A DNA stretch of 33,879 nucleotides from Acidobacteriota bacterium (lineage in GTDB: Bacteria > Acidobacteriota > Thermoanaerobaculia > Multivoradales > Multivoraceae), in contig JAPOVF010000121.1 in NCBI GenBank assembly GCA_026708285.1, positions 1-33,879 of the forward strand. Reading direction: 5' to 3'. This document shows positions 6,256 through 14,477 of the stretch, one piece after another. Below the pieces are notes generated by a model that had not been told where the DNA came from, ran no database searches, and was given only the letters and a program-made list of their open reading frames with translations. Numbering within the stretch: position 1 is the stretch's first letter; each line of letters starts with the position of its first letter. The position numbers were made by a program, and so were the translations under genes.

Positions 6256-8151
6256 ATGGGCGGCCCCGAATCGAACCCCGATCTCGTGCGTGAGACGCGC
6301 ACGGCCGACGACGGCCGCGAGCTCGTGTTCTGGCGCGACACCGGCTTCGCCGGCACCGTGCCGACGATGTTCTGGAGCCGCGTCGAGAAGTACGGCGACC
6401 GCACAGCACTGCGGGAGAAGGACTTCGGCATCTGGCAGGACGTCTCCTGGCGCACCTTCGGCGAGAAGGCGCGCCATACGGGGCTGGCGCTGCGGTCGCT
6501 CGGCTTCGGCAAGGGCGACGTCGCCTGCATCCTCTCCAACACGATCACCGAGTGGATGTTCGCCGACATGGGGGTGCTCGGCGCCGGCGGCGTGTGCGCG
6601 GGGATCTACCCGACGGATGCGGCCGAGCAGGTGGACTACCTGGTCAACGACTCCGGCTGCAAGGTGATGTTCGTCGAAGACGAGGAGCAGCTCGACAAGG
6701 TGCTCGAGGTGCGCGAAAAGTGCCCGACGCTCGAGCAGATCGTCATCTTCGACATGGAGGGCCTGCGGGACTTCGAGGATGCGCGGGCCATGAGCTACGA
6801 CGACCTGCTCGCGCTCGGACGCGAACAGGACGAGCTCCACCCCGAGGCCTGGGCCGAGTGCCTCGAGCTGGCGCAGCCCGAGGACCTCGCGATCCTCGTC
6901 TACACCTCCGGCACCACCGGGCCGCCGAAGGGGGCGATGATCAGCCACCACAACCTCGTGTTCCAGTGCGTCAACGCACCGCACGTCCTCTCGCAGAACG
7001 AGGACGACGAGCGCATGGCCTTCCTGCCGCTGTGCCACATCGCCGAGCGGATCTTCGTCTACGGCTCCCTTTACACCGGCACCAAGCTCAACTTCGTCGA
7101 GAATCCGGAAACGGTGCCCGAGAACGCTCAGGAGATCCAGCCGACGCTGTTCTTCTCGGTGCCGCGCGTGTGGGAGAAGTTCTACTCGGCCATCAGCATC
7201 GCCCTCTCCGACGCCACCTCCTTGCAGAAATGGGCGTACGGAAAGGCGATCGGGATCGGGTTCAAGCGAGCGGACAAACGTCTCGAGGGCAAGAAGCCTG
7301 GGGCGCTCCTGGAGCTTGCCTACCGCGTCGGCGATGCGCTCGTGCTGCGCAACATTCGCAAGTTCCTGGGCCTCGACCGCTGTCGCTGGATCGGCACCGG
7401 AGCCGCGCCGATCTCACCCGATCTGATCCGCTGGTATCTCGCACTCGGCATCGACATGGTGGAGGGCTACGGCCAGACCGAGAACACCGGCATCGCCTCC
7501 ATCCTGGAGCCGGGCGAGATCAGGCCCGGCACCGTCGGCCGTTCCGTTCCCTACGGCGAAATCAGGATCTCCGGGGAGGGCGAGATCCTGATCCGCGGAG
7601 AGTTCGTCTTCATGGGTTACCTCAACCAGCCGGAGAAGACGGCCGAGACGATTCGTGACGGGTGGCTCCACACCGGCGACGTCGGCGAGATCGACGAGGA
7701 CGGCTTTCTCAAGATCACCGACCGGATGAAGGACATCATCATCACGGCCGGCGGCAAGAACATCACGCCGAGTGAGATCGAGAACCAGCTCAAGTTCTCG
7801 CCCTACATCGCCGACGCGGTGGTGATTGGCGACAAGCGCAAGTTCCTGACGTGTCTCGTGATGATCGACCACGACAACGTCGTCAAGTACGCTCAGGATC
7901 ATCACGTGCCCTTCACCAACTACCAGAGCCTGTGTGCCGCGGAGGAGATCGTCGAGTTGATCCAGGCTGAGGTGGAGGCCGTCAACGCGAAGTTCGCGCG
8001 CGTCGAGCAGGTGAAGAAGTTCCGCCTGATCGACCAGGAGCTGACCCCCGAGGACGACGAGCTCACCCCGACGATGAAGCTCAAACGCAAGTTCGTGAAT
8101 GAGAAGTACCGACCCCTGATCGATTCGATGTACGGAGGACAGCAGGCATGA
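6256..8151 (+). CDS. AMP-forming long-chain-type acyl-CoA synthetase in the liv operon
   Basis: A 631-residue ANL-superfamily ligase that adenylates a carboxylic acid and transfers it to CoA. The start at ATG 6256 is chosen because GGAGG (6246-6250) lies five bases upstream; upstream in-frame GTG codons are less well placed. The P-loop Y-T-S-G-T-T-G-P-P-K-G is at 216-226. A G-Y-G-Q-T-E-N motif, the hinge region W-L-H-T-G-D...D-R-M-K-D-I-I and a C-terminal T-P-T-M-K-L-K-R segment with the likely catalytic lysine complete the enzyme. Overall layout is that of long-chain ligases of the FadD15/ACSL type. Its place between the ATPase and binding-protein genes suggests that the imported solute is activated on arrival. 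The substrate could be a fatty, branched or aromatic acid. Confidence 0.9.
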   Translation: MGGPESNPDLVRETRTADDGRELVFWRDTGFAGTVPTMFWSRVEKYGDRTALREKDFGIWQDVSWRTFGEKARHTGLALRSLGFGKGDVACILSNTITEWMFADMGVLGAGGVCAGIYPTDAAEQVDYLVNDSGCKVMFVEDEEQLDKVLEVREKCPTLEQIVIFDMEGLRDFEDARAMSYDDLLALGREQDELHPEAWAECLELAQPEDLAILVYTSGTTGPPKGAMISHHNLVFQCVNAPHVLSQNEDDERMAFLPLCHIAERIFVYGSLYTGTKLNFVENPETVPENAQEIQPTLFFSVPRVWEKFYSAISIALSDATSLQKWAYGKAIGIGFKRADKRLEGKKPGALLELAYRVGDALVLRNIRKFLGLDRCRWIGTGAAPISPDLIRWYLALGIDMVEGYGQTENTGIASILEPGEIRPGTVGRSVPYGEIRISGEGEILIRGEFVFMGYLNQPEKTAETIRDGWLHTGDVGEIDEDGFLKITDRMKDIIITAGGKNITPSEIENQLKFSPYIADAVVIGDKRKFLTCLVMIDHDNVVKYAQDHHVPFTNYQSLCAAEEIVELIQAEVEAVNAKFARVEQVKKFRLIDQELTPEDDELTPTMKLKRKFVNEKYRPLIDSMYGGQQA

Positions 8152-9407
8152 CCGATAGACACCTGGGACCGTCCGCAGTAGAAACTGGGTGCGCCGGCGT
8201 CCCCGCCGGCATCCGGCGCGAAGCGCCGGCTTCCGGACCTTTCAATGCGCTGGCTGTCGCTTGCTTGTTGCTTGGCGCCGTCCTGGCAGGGTGCGGGAGC
8301 TCCGATCCCGAAACCTCGGAAGCGGCCGGGGAGATCGTGCTCGGCACCTACACCGACCTGTCCGGTCCGGCCGCGGCCATCGGTGTCGGCAGCATCAACG
8401 CGGCGCGAATGATCTTCGATCGCGTGAACGAGGAAGGCGGCGTCCACGGCCGCCAGATCCGCTTCGTCGTCGAGGACAATCAATACCAGGTGCCTCGCGC
8501 GGTCCAGGCGGCCAACAAGCTGATCCACCGCGACCGGATCTTCGCCATGGTGGGCGCCCTCGGGACGCCGATGAACAACGCCGTCATGACCAGCCAGTTC
8601 GAGGCGGGCGTTCCGAACATCTTCCCGCTCTCTGGCGCGCGTTCGATGGCGGAACCGCTGCATCGGCTGAAGTTCGCCGGCATCTCCACCTACTACGACC
8701 AGATGCGCGCCGCCATCAAGTACTTCGTCGAGGAGAGGGGCAAGGAGCGCATCTGCACGATGACCCAGGACACCGACTACGGAACGGAGATGACCGACGC
8801 CGCGAACGATCAGCTCGGCGAGATGGGCCGGGAGGTCATCGACTCGACCGCCCACAGGCCTCTCGACACCGACTTCAGCGCGGCGATCCTCAAGCTTCGG
8901 CAGGCCGACTGCGATCTGATCGTGCTCGGAACGATCATCGGCGACACGATCCTGGCGATCTCGGCGGCACGGGGGATCGACTGGGACGTCGACTTCGTCG
9001 GCCCGATCGCGGCGTTCGAGTCCGAGGTCGCGGAGGCGGAGGGCGGTGTGACCAATGGCTTCTACGCGATGACGTCGTTCGAGTTTCCTTACGCCGATCA
9101 TCCTCGCCAGGAGGTCCGCGACTTCCTCGCCGATTACGAGGAACGCTACGGCCAGGAGCCCAACACCGGCTCGCTCCTGGGCTGGTTGGTCGCCGACTTC
9201 ACGGTCAGGGCTCTACGCGACGCCGGGTCGGACCTCACGGTCGATTCGCTGGTCGCCGCGATCGAGTCGATCGACGACTACCAGGACATCTTCGGCGGTC
9301 CGGTCCTGAGCTTTGGGCCGGAGAAGCGTGTCGGCTCGGACGAGTCGTTCCTCGCCGAGGTACAGGACGGACGCTGGGTGCGCGTCACGGAGAACCTGTC
9401 CTACTGA
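8148..9407 (+). CDS. livK: Branched-chain amino acid-type ABC transporter substrate-binding lipoprotein
   Basis: A 419-residue periplasmic binding protein (Peripla_BP_6 / LivJ-LivK type) that delivers solute to the importer. ATG 8148 overlaps the ligase stop (ATGA) and has GGAGG nine bases upstream. A hydrophobic segment (about 32-48) ends in the lipobox L-A-G-C with Cys49, so the mature protein is lipid-anchored. The mature chain opens with I-V-L-G-T-Y-T-D-L-S-G-P, typical of this family. The signal region is odd: about 31 polar residues precede the hydrophobic core, and residues about 13-27 are encoded by a palindromic repeat (E5). No better in-frame start exists; ATG 8245 sits at the core but in another frame. 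Confidence 0.9.
   Translation: MTDRHLGPSAVETGCAGVPAGIRREAPASGPFNALAVACLLLGAVLAGCGSSDPETSEAAGEIVLGTYTDLSGPAAAIGVGSINAARMIFDRVNEEGGVHGRQIRFVVEDNQYQVPRAVQAANKLIHRDRIFAMVGALGTPMNNAVMTSQFEAGVPNIFPLSGARSMAEPLHRLKFAGISTYYDQMRAAIKYFVEERGKERICTMTQDTDYGTEMTDAANDQLGEMGREVIDSTAHRPLDTDFSAAILKLRQADCDLIVLGTIIGDTILAISAARGIDWDVDFVGPIAAFESEVAEAEGGVTNGFYAMTSFEFPYADHPRQEVRDFLADYEERYGQEPNTGSLLGWLVADFTVRALRDAGSDLTVDSLVAAIESIDDYQDIFGGPVLSFGPEKRVGSDESFLAEVQDGRWVRVTENLSY
8185..8229 (-). repeat. Palindromic element copy E5, inside the livK coding region
   Basis: On the minus strand this reads CCGGCGC-TTC-GCGCCGG (8213-8229), GCCGGCG-GGGA-CGCCGGC (8193-8210), then GCACCCAG (8185-8192). It lacks the outer hairpin seen in E1-E4 and has loop GGGA in place of AGAA, but keeps the tail octamer exactly. 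It lies in frame within the 5' end of the substrate-binding lipoprotein gene, just after the translational overlap with the ligase gene. Confidence 0.7.
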
Positions 9408-9446
9408 CGCGGGCCCTACTGACGCGGGCCCCTACTGACTCGGGCC
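9401..9446 (+). repeat. Triple 15-bp tandem repeat at the livK stop codon
   Basis: Three copies of a unit beginning CTACTGAC and ending GGGCC lie at 9401-9415, 9416-9430 and 9432-9446, the third with one substitution and a one-base offset. The livK stop TGA is inside the first copy. The region separates two convergent genes (next stop at 9457). No strong terminator hairpin with a T tract is visible. Confidence 0.7.
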
Positions 9447-9456
9447 ACTGTTGACC

Positions 9457-11049
9457 TCAGGGACGCTCCGGTTCGACGGGCTCGAAGTTCCGATAGTCGT
9501 TGGGATCGCCGCTGCCCTTGTATCGCGCTTGCAGCGGGTAGGGATAATGGGGCCGCGTGAATCTGTAGCTCTCAGGTACCGCGGTATTCGCTTCGACATA
9601 AGCTCTCGCAGTCCGTCTGCTGGAGGGGTCTTCTTCTGGACGGTAGCCGACGATCATGTCGGGTGCCTTCCCCTCTTCGACCCAGGCTTCGAGGTAGCTG
9701 AGGTAGTCGCCGCTGGTCGCGCCAACGCCACCATAGCAATGGGTACGGCCCGGAATCATGAACAGACGAACCGCCTCCTGGGCGCTGGCTCGTCCCCCCA
9801 TGATGCGTTCCGCCATCTCGTAGTAGTCGATGCTGACTCGTGGGCTGGGCAAACCAGAGTCTTCCCAACCCTGGATGATCAGCAGCTTGCCACCCGCCGT
9901 CTTGAAATTGCGTAGATCGGGATTGCTGAAACCATTCACCAGCGCATCTGAAATCCCCATGCGCTTGTAATCGTGGTCCCAATCGAAGTCGGACGCCTTC
10001 CAGCTCGGTCCCGGATCCGGGTTGAACGCCTTGAACCGCCCCCACGAGGTCCTTGACTCGAGATCCATGGAGAAGTAGTTGCCCTTCTCCGAGCCGGGCA
10101 AGGCAGGATAGAACGGGAAGTATTTGCTGAGCTTCTCTCCGGTCGATGTCACCGGCCCGGTGTACTTCTTTTTGGCCGCCTCCACCTGGACCGGCGATAG
10201 ACAGCCCGATGTCTGCCCCGACGCGCAGGCGAGGTCGGCCGGATCGAATTGGCAAGTGCGCGGATCGCCACCGATGATCCCATCCTCGAGGCCATCGTCC
10301 GCATCGCAGGCGGCAATGGCCCCCGCGTGCAGCACGTCGAGATCGGCGGGTGTGAACAGCGGCTGGCCGTCCGCGTCGTACGATGCCAGGGCGTTCCACA
10401 AGATCATCACGCCCACGGCCGTTACGTTCGCGGGCTCCTGGGCGAGAATGCCGTCGAAGTTCCAGGGAAAGCGACTCGCCTGGACCATTCCCTGCTTCCC
10501 GCCAGCGGAACAGCCCACATGGTAGGAGAACGCCGGCGCCCGGCCGTAGTAGTGCTCGGTGATGGCCTTGCCCGCCAGAGCGGCGACATGGTGACCGCGG
10601 ATGCCGTAATCGAGCTCCGCCTGGAGATTGTTGTAGGCCCACGAGGACCTTCTTGTCATGCCGAAATGCCCCGTATCGTGTGTGAGACAGGCATAGCCTC
10701 TCCGCAAGGCCTCATCGCACCATCCGGCCTCCTGTTCCGTCGAGCCGCCCTGGCCACCAGGGCTCGCCTGCAGATACTTGCCGTTCCACGAGGCGCTGTC
10801 GGGCAGGTCTAGCACGATCCGGACATTGGGCGTGACATACCCATCCATCCGGCAATGGGCGGGCACCTCGCCGGTGGCCTCCACCATTCGGGTCGCCGTC
10901 GCCTGCGTCGGCGCATCCGGAATGCCCGTGAAGTCCATCGCCGGCAAGGCCTCGCAGTCCTGGGCGGCGCGCAAGCTGCCGGCTTCGACCCCCATCGCGC
11001 CGATCGCCAGCGCCAGAACTAACGGGAATCGCTCGAAAGTGCGCATCAT
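9457..11049 (-). CDS. Tannase / feruloyl esterase family secreted hydrolase
   Basis: A 530-residue exported esterase with an N-terminal signal peptide (about residues 1-29). The tannase-family catalytic arrangement is complete: nucleophile Ser181 in G-C-S-A-G-G with preceding Cys180, Asp397 in G-W-E-D-S-G, and His437-Cys438 in T-H-C-Y-G-G. The two cysteines are expected to form the family's disulfide beside the triad (CS-D-HC motif). A calcium-site-like stretch, C-D-A-D-D-G-L-E-D-G, lies at about 248-257. Members cleave esters of gallic, ferulic or similar aromatic acids, and some act on plastic-related monoesters. It lies 67 bp downstream of a decayed PQQ dehydrogenase gene on the same strand. 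Substrate is not determined. Confidence 0.88.
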   Translation of the reverse strand: MMRTFERFPLVLALAIGAMGVEAGSLRAAQDCEALPAMDFTGIPDAPTQATATRMVEATGEVPAHCRMDGYVTPNVRIVLDLPDSASWNGKYLQASPGGQGGSTEQEAGWCDEALRRGYACLTHDTGHFGMTRRSSWAYNNLQAELDYGIRGHHVAALAGKAITEHYYGRAPAFSYHVGCSAGGKQGMVQASRFPWNFDGILAQEPANVTAVGVMILWNALASYDADGQPLFTPADLDVLHAGAIAACDADDGLEDGIIGGDPRTCQFDPADLACASGQTSGCLSPVQVEAAKKKYTGPVTSTGEKLSKYFPFYPALPGSEKGNYFSMDLESRTSWGRFKAFNPDPGPSWKASDFDWDHDYKRMGISDALVNGFSNPDLRNFKTAGGKLLIIQGWEDSGLPSPRVSIDYYEMAERIMGGRASAQEAVRLFMIPGRTHCYGGVGATSGDYLSYLEAWVEEGKAPDMIVGYRPEEDPSSRRTARAYVEANTAVPESYRFTRPHYPYPLQARYKGSGDPNDYRNFEPVEPERP

Positions 11050-11116
11050 CGTCTCTCCTTTGTTGCCTGCAGCGAGGCCTGGGTTCGACAGTGTCCCGGT
11101 ACTGCTCCAGGTTTCG

Positions 11117-12911
11117 TCAGGAACTGGGGTCGAGGGCGAGCGCGACCACGCCCGGAATGCTGTCCTGGGCAGCCTCCCTTCCGCCGCCGACGCTCACCGC
11201 GAGATACTGACGCCCGCCAACTTCGTAGGTGATGAGGTTGGAGTTGGGCCGGTCGGGGAGCTCGATGCCGCCCAGGTAGGCCCCGGTCTTCTTGTCGTAA
11301 ACGCTGATCTCGGCCGGTCGATCCGTGGCGTGGGGATCGGCGCCGGTGGTGTCCTCGGCATGATGCGTGACGAACAACAGAGTCCTGGTCACCAGCGGCG
11401 CTGCAGACCGGTTCGGGGAGCCCAGCCGATCCAGGCCCAGGTGCTTGATCGTCGGGTGGTTGCGCGGCCCCTCACCGTGGGCCGCGACCCAGACGTGCTC
11501 GCCGGTAGCGAGATCGATCGCGGTGACGCGTCCGTATGGCGGTTTGACCAGCGGCAGACCTCGAGGACCCTCGACGTGCTCGTACCAGCCGTCGGGTACG
11601 TACCGCAGATCCGATCGATTGGAGTCGGGCGCGGTGAGCGAAACGGATCTCGGGGTGGCGTAGGAAGGCACGTAGATCATGCCGCTTTCGGGGTCCACCG
11701 CGGTGCCGGTCCAGTTGGTGCCTCCGCCCGGACCGGGCTGCTGGATCACCGGCTTGCCCTCGCCCGCGACCCGAGGCGGCGTGTAGAGAGGCGCCAGCTC
11801 GTACGCCTTCGCGATCTCGAGGGCTTCTTCCCGAAGCTGGGGCGTGAAGTCGGTCAGGTCGTCTACGGTGATGCCCTGGCGATCGTAGGCGGCGGGCCTG
11901 GTGGGGAAGGGCTGGGTCGGCGAGGCGCGCTCTCCAGGCACCTGGCTCGGAGGCACGGGACGCTCTTCGATCGGCCAGAGCGGCTCTCCCGTCACCGCAT
12001 CGAAGACGAAGAGGAAGGCCTGCTTGCTGGCTTGCGCCACCACCTTCCGGAGCTTGCCGTCCACCATCAGGTCGATCCTGTTCGGCGGCGGTGGCAGGTC
12101 GTAGTCCCAGAGGCCGTGGTGCACGATCTGGAAGTGCCAGCGCTTTTCGCCGGTCTCGCAGTCGACCGCCACCAGGCTCTCGGCGTAGAGGTTGTCGCCA
12201 AGGCGGTGACCACCGTAGAGGTCACTCGTCGGTGTGCCGATCGGCAGATAGGCGAGGCCGAGCTCCTCGTCGACGGTGATCATCGACCACGATCGAGCCC
12301 ACGATCACGGTGTCGCGACAGATCGCCGGCGGCGAGCTGTGTGTGGTTCGCGACTCGAGGACCTTGCGCCCCAGATCCCTGGTCATCGCCACCGCGCCGT
12401 AGTTGCCGAAAGCGGCATCGGGTCTTCCGGTCGACGCGTCGAGCGAAAGCAGCCGCCGGTCGTGGGTAGCCATCATCACTCGTCGCTTCTTTCCCTTGTG
12501 CCAGATCGCCACTCCGCGATGGTGAAACCCCATGTTCGCCGGTCGCCCCGCCTCCCAACTCTGGGGGTCGTAGCTCCACAGCGGCTTGCCCGAGGCGGCG
12601 TCGATCGCCGCCACCTGACCGAGGGCGGTGCTCACGTACATTCGACCGTCGATGACAACCGGAATGGCCTTGAAAGATCTCAGTCTGATCGAGTCGGGCA
12701 GATTCGGAATCTGCGTGTCGACCGATTCCCAGGTCCAGACCACCCGTACACGATCGAAGTTGTCGGCGTCTATCTGGGCCAGTGGCGAGTACTTCGAATT
12801 GCCGGCGTCGTTGCCGTAGTTGGGCCAGTCGGTGTCCGCGGCGGTCGCGACAGCGGCAAGGAGCAGCGGCGCCGCGCAACAGGAGAGGAGCAGGGTCCTG
12901 GCCACGTTCAC
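11117..12911 (-). pseudogene. PQQ-dependent membrane/periplasmic dehydrogenase, broken by internal deletion and frameshift
   Basis: Two frames together resemble a quinoprotein glucose dehydrogenase-like enzyme. The upstream part (from GTG 12911, or 12905) has a signal peptide ending A-V-A-T-A and then D-W-P-N-Y-G-x-D-x-G-x-x-K-Y-S-P-L, the classic start of this family. It runs to V-I-V-G-S-I-V near 12285. The downstream part, in another frame, resumes at I-T-V-D-E-E-L-G-L-A-Y-L-P-I-G near 12280 and continues to the C-terminus. From memory of the family, about 45-50 residues of propeller normally lie between these points, so a deletion has both removed them and shifted the frame. The junction is clean. 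Unless this is an assembly error, no full enzyme is made. Confidence 0.8.
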
Positions 12912-12964
12912 AGCATAGCTGGTGTAGCGTCGACGACCCCACGCTCCAAGGAGAAGGCAGAGTG

Positions 12965-14461
12965 ATGATGGCACTTCGATTCCGGGACTGTGTACTCGCC
13001 GTGGGACTGATCACCGCGTTCGGTTGTCAATCTTCTGAGCCACCACCGGAGGCCTCGATTCCCCCGCCGCCGCCGAACATCGTCGTCATCGTCGCCGACG
13101 ACCTGGGCTACGGCGACATCGGTGTGTACGGCTCGGAGATCCCCACGCCTCACATCGACCAGTTGGCGCGCGACGGCGTGCGCCTGACCGACGGTCATGT
13201 GTCCGCGGCCGTTTGCAGTCCGATGCGCGCGGGTTTCCACACCGGGCAGTATCAGAATCGTTTCGGCTGGGAGTACAACCCGACCGACCACGACCTCGGA
13301 CTTCCGTTGGATCAAAAAACGGTCGCCAACCACTTTCAGGACGCCGGCTATGTAACCGGCCTGATCGGTAAGTGGCACCTAGGGGTGCCCGAGCCCTATC
13401 ATCCACTCCACCGCGGCTTCGACGAGTTCTACGGCATCCTGGGAGGCGTCACCAGCTATATCGACTCCCGACTTCCAGGCACCCACGAGTGGCCCGCCGA
13501 GAGAGCCCCCACCACCCGCACCCGCGAGTCGCAGGTCATCCGCGACGGCTTCGAGGTGATCGAGGTCGAGGAGTATCTGACGGACGTGTTTGCCGAGAAG
13601 GCGGTCGACTTCATCGATCGCCACGCCGACGAGCGCTTCCTCCTGATGCTGACTCCCAACACTCCGCACACCCCGCTGCAGGCGACGGACGAGTACATGG
13701 AGCGCGTGCAGCACATCGAAGGCGATGGGGCGCGCGTCTACGCCGCGATGGTGGTCTCGCTCGACGACTACGTTGGCGACGTCGTCGCGGCCCTCCGCGA
13801 GCACGACCTCGAGCGCGACACCCTGGTCGTCTTTCTCTCCGACAATGGGTGCATCGACTACATGGCCGAGCCGATCTGCACCAATGCACCGCTAGCGGGC
13901 TACAAGCGTTACCACCTCGAAGGCGGCCATCGAGTCCCCTTCATCCTCAAGTGGCCTGCGGGTCTCCCTCAGGGCGAGGTCTACCGCGAGCCTGTTAGCG
14001 CTCTCGATCTCTACGCCACCTTCACCGCCGCCAGTGGCTTCGAAGCGGATAGCCCGGACAGCGTCGATCTGCTTCCTCATCTACGCGGCGAGACCAGCGA
14101 GCCACCGCACGAGTTCCTCTATTGGCGGGCGGCGCCGAATCTCGCCATCCGCTGGGGCAAGTGGAAGATGTGGAGAGTGAACAACACCGATACCCCGATC
14201 CCTGCCGGGCCACCGGGCCAGGTCCTGCCGTGGGCGGAGTACCCGCCCGACGACTCACCCATGGGTCAGACCACCGTTCTGTACGATCTGGAGGCCGACA
14301 TCGGCGAAACCAACAACGTCGCAGATCAGCACCCCGAGATCGTCGACCGGCTGGAGAGCGAACTGGCTGCCTGGGAGGCTGAGCTCTCAGAGCCACTCTG
14401 GATCAACCATCGCGGAACCCTGCACTCGCTTCACGGTCAGACCGTGCAGCTCTTCTTCTGA
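12965..14461 (+). CDS. Sulfatase (arylsulfatase type), lipoprotein
   Basis: A 498-residue sulfatase. The start ATG 12965 (or 12968) follows an AAGGAGAAGG run at 12948-12957. The N-terminus is hydrophobic and ends in F-G-C at Cys21, a probable lipid-attachment site, followed by a proline-rich linker. The catalytic domain begins with N-I-V-V-I-V-A-D-D-L-G-Y-G-D with metal-binding aspartates. The core motif C-S-P-M-R-A-G at 84-90 has Cys84, to be converted to formylglycine by a maturase not encoded here. G-K-W-H-L-G and L-S-D-N-G provide further active-site residues. It desulfates a sugar or aryl sulfate outside the cytoplasm; the natural substrate is unknown. Its start is only 53 bp from the divergent PQQ remnant. 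Confidence 0.9.
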   Translation: MMALRFRDCVLAVGLITAFGCQSSEPPPEASIPPPPPNIVVIVADDLGYGDIGVYGSEIPTPHIDQLARDGVRLTDGHVSAAVCSPMRAGFHTGQYQNRFGWEYNPTDHDLGLPLDQKTVANHFQDAGYVTGLIGKWHLGVPEPYHPLHRGFDEFYGILGGVTSYIDSRLPGTHEWPAERAPTTRTRESQVIRDGFEVIEVEEYLTDVFAEKAVDFIDRHADERFLLMLTPNTPHTPLQATDEYMERVQHIEGDGARVYAAMVVSLDDYVGDVVAALREHDLERDTLVVFLSDNGCIDYMAEPICTNAPLAGYKRYHLEGGHRVPFILKWPAGLPQGEVYREPVSALDLYATFTAASGFEADSPDSVDLLPHLRGETSEPPHEFLYWRAAPNLAIRWGKWKMWRVNNTDTPIPAGPPGQVLPWAEYPPDDSPMGQTTVLYDLEADIGETNNVADQHPEIVDRLESELAAWEAELSEPLWINHRGTLHSLHGQTVQLFF

Positions 14462-14477
14462 GGCCCCCGGACGGCCA

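Noticed and set aside
8245-8300. ATG 8245 as the true start of the binding protein
   Set aside because: It is out of frame with the lipobox and mature protein, so it cannot make the conserved product unless there is a sequencing frameshift.
12222-12283. Two overlapping minus-strand genes encoding separate PQQ domain proteins
   Set aside because: Each part alone is an incomplete propeller, and together they match one protein apart from a missing middle. One broken gene is the better explanation.
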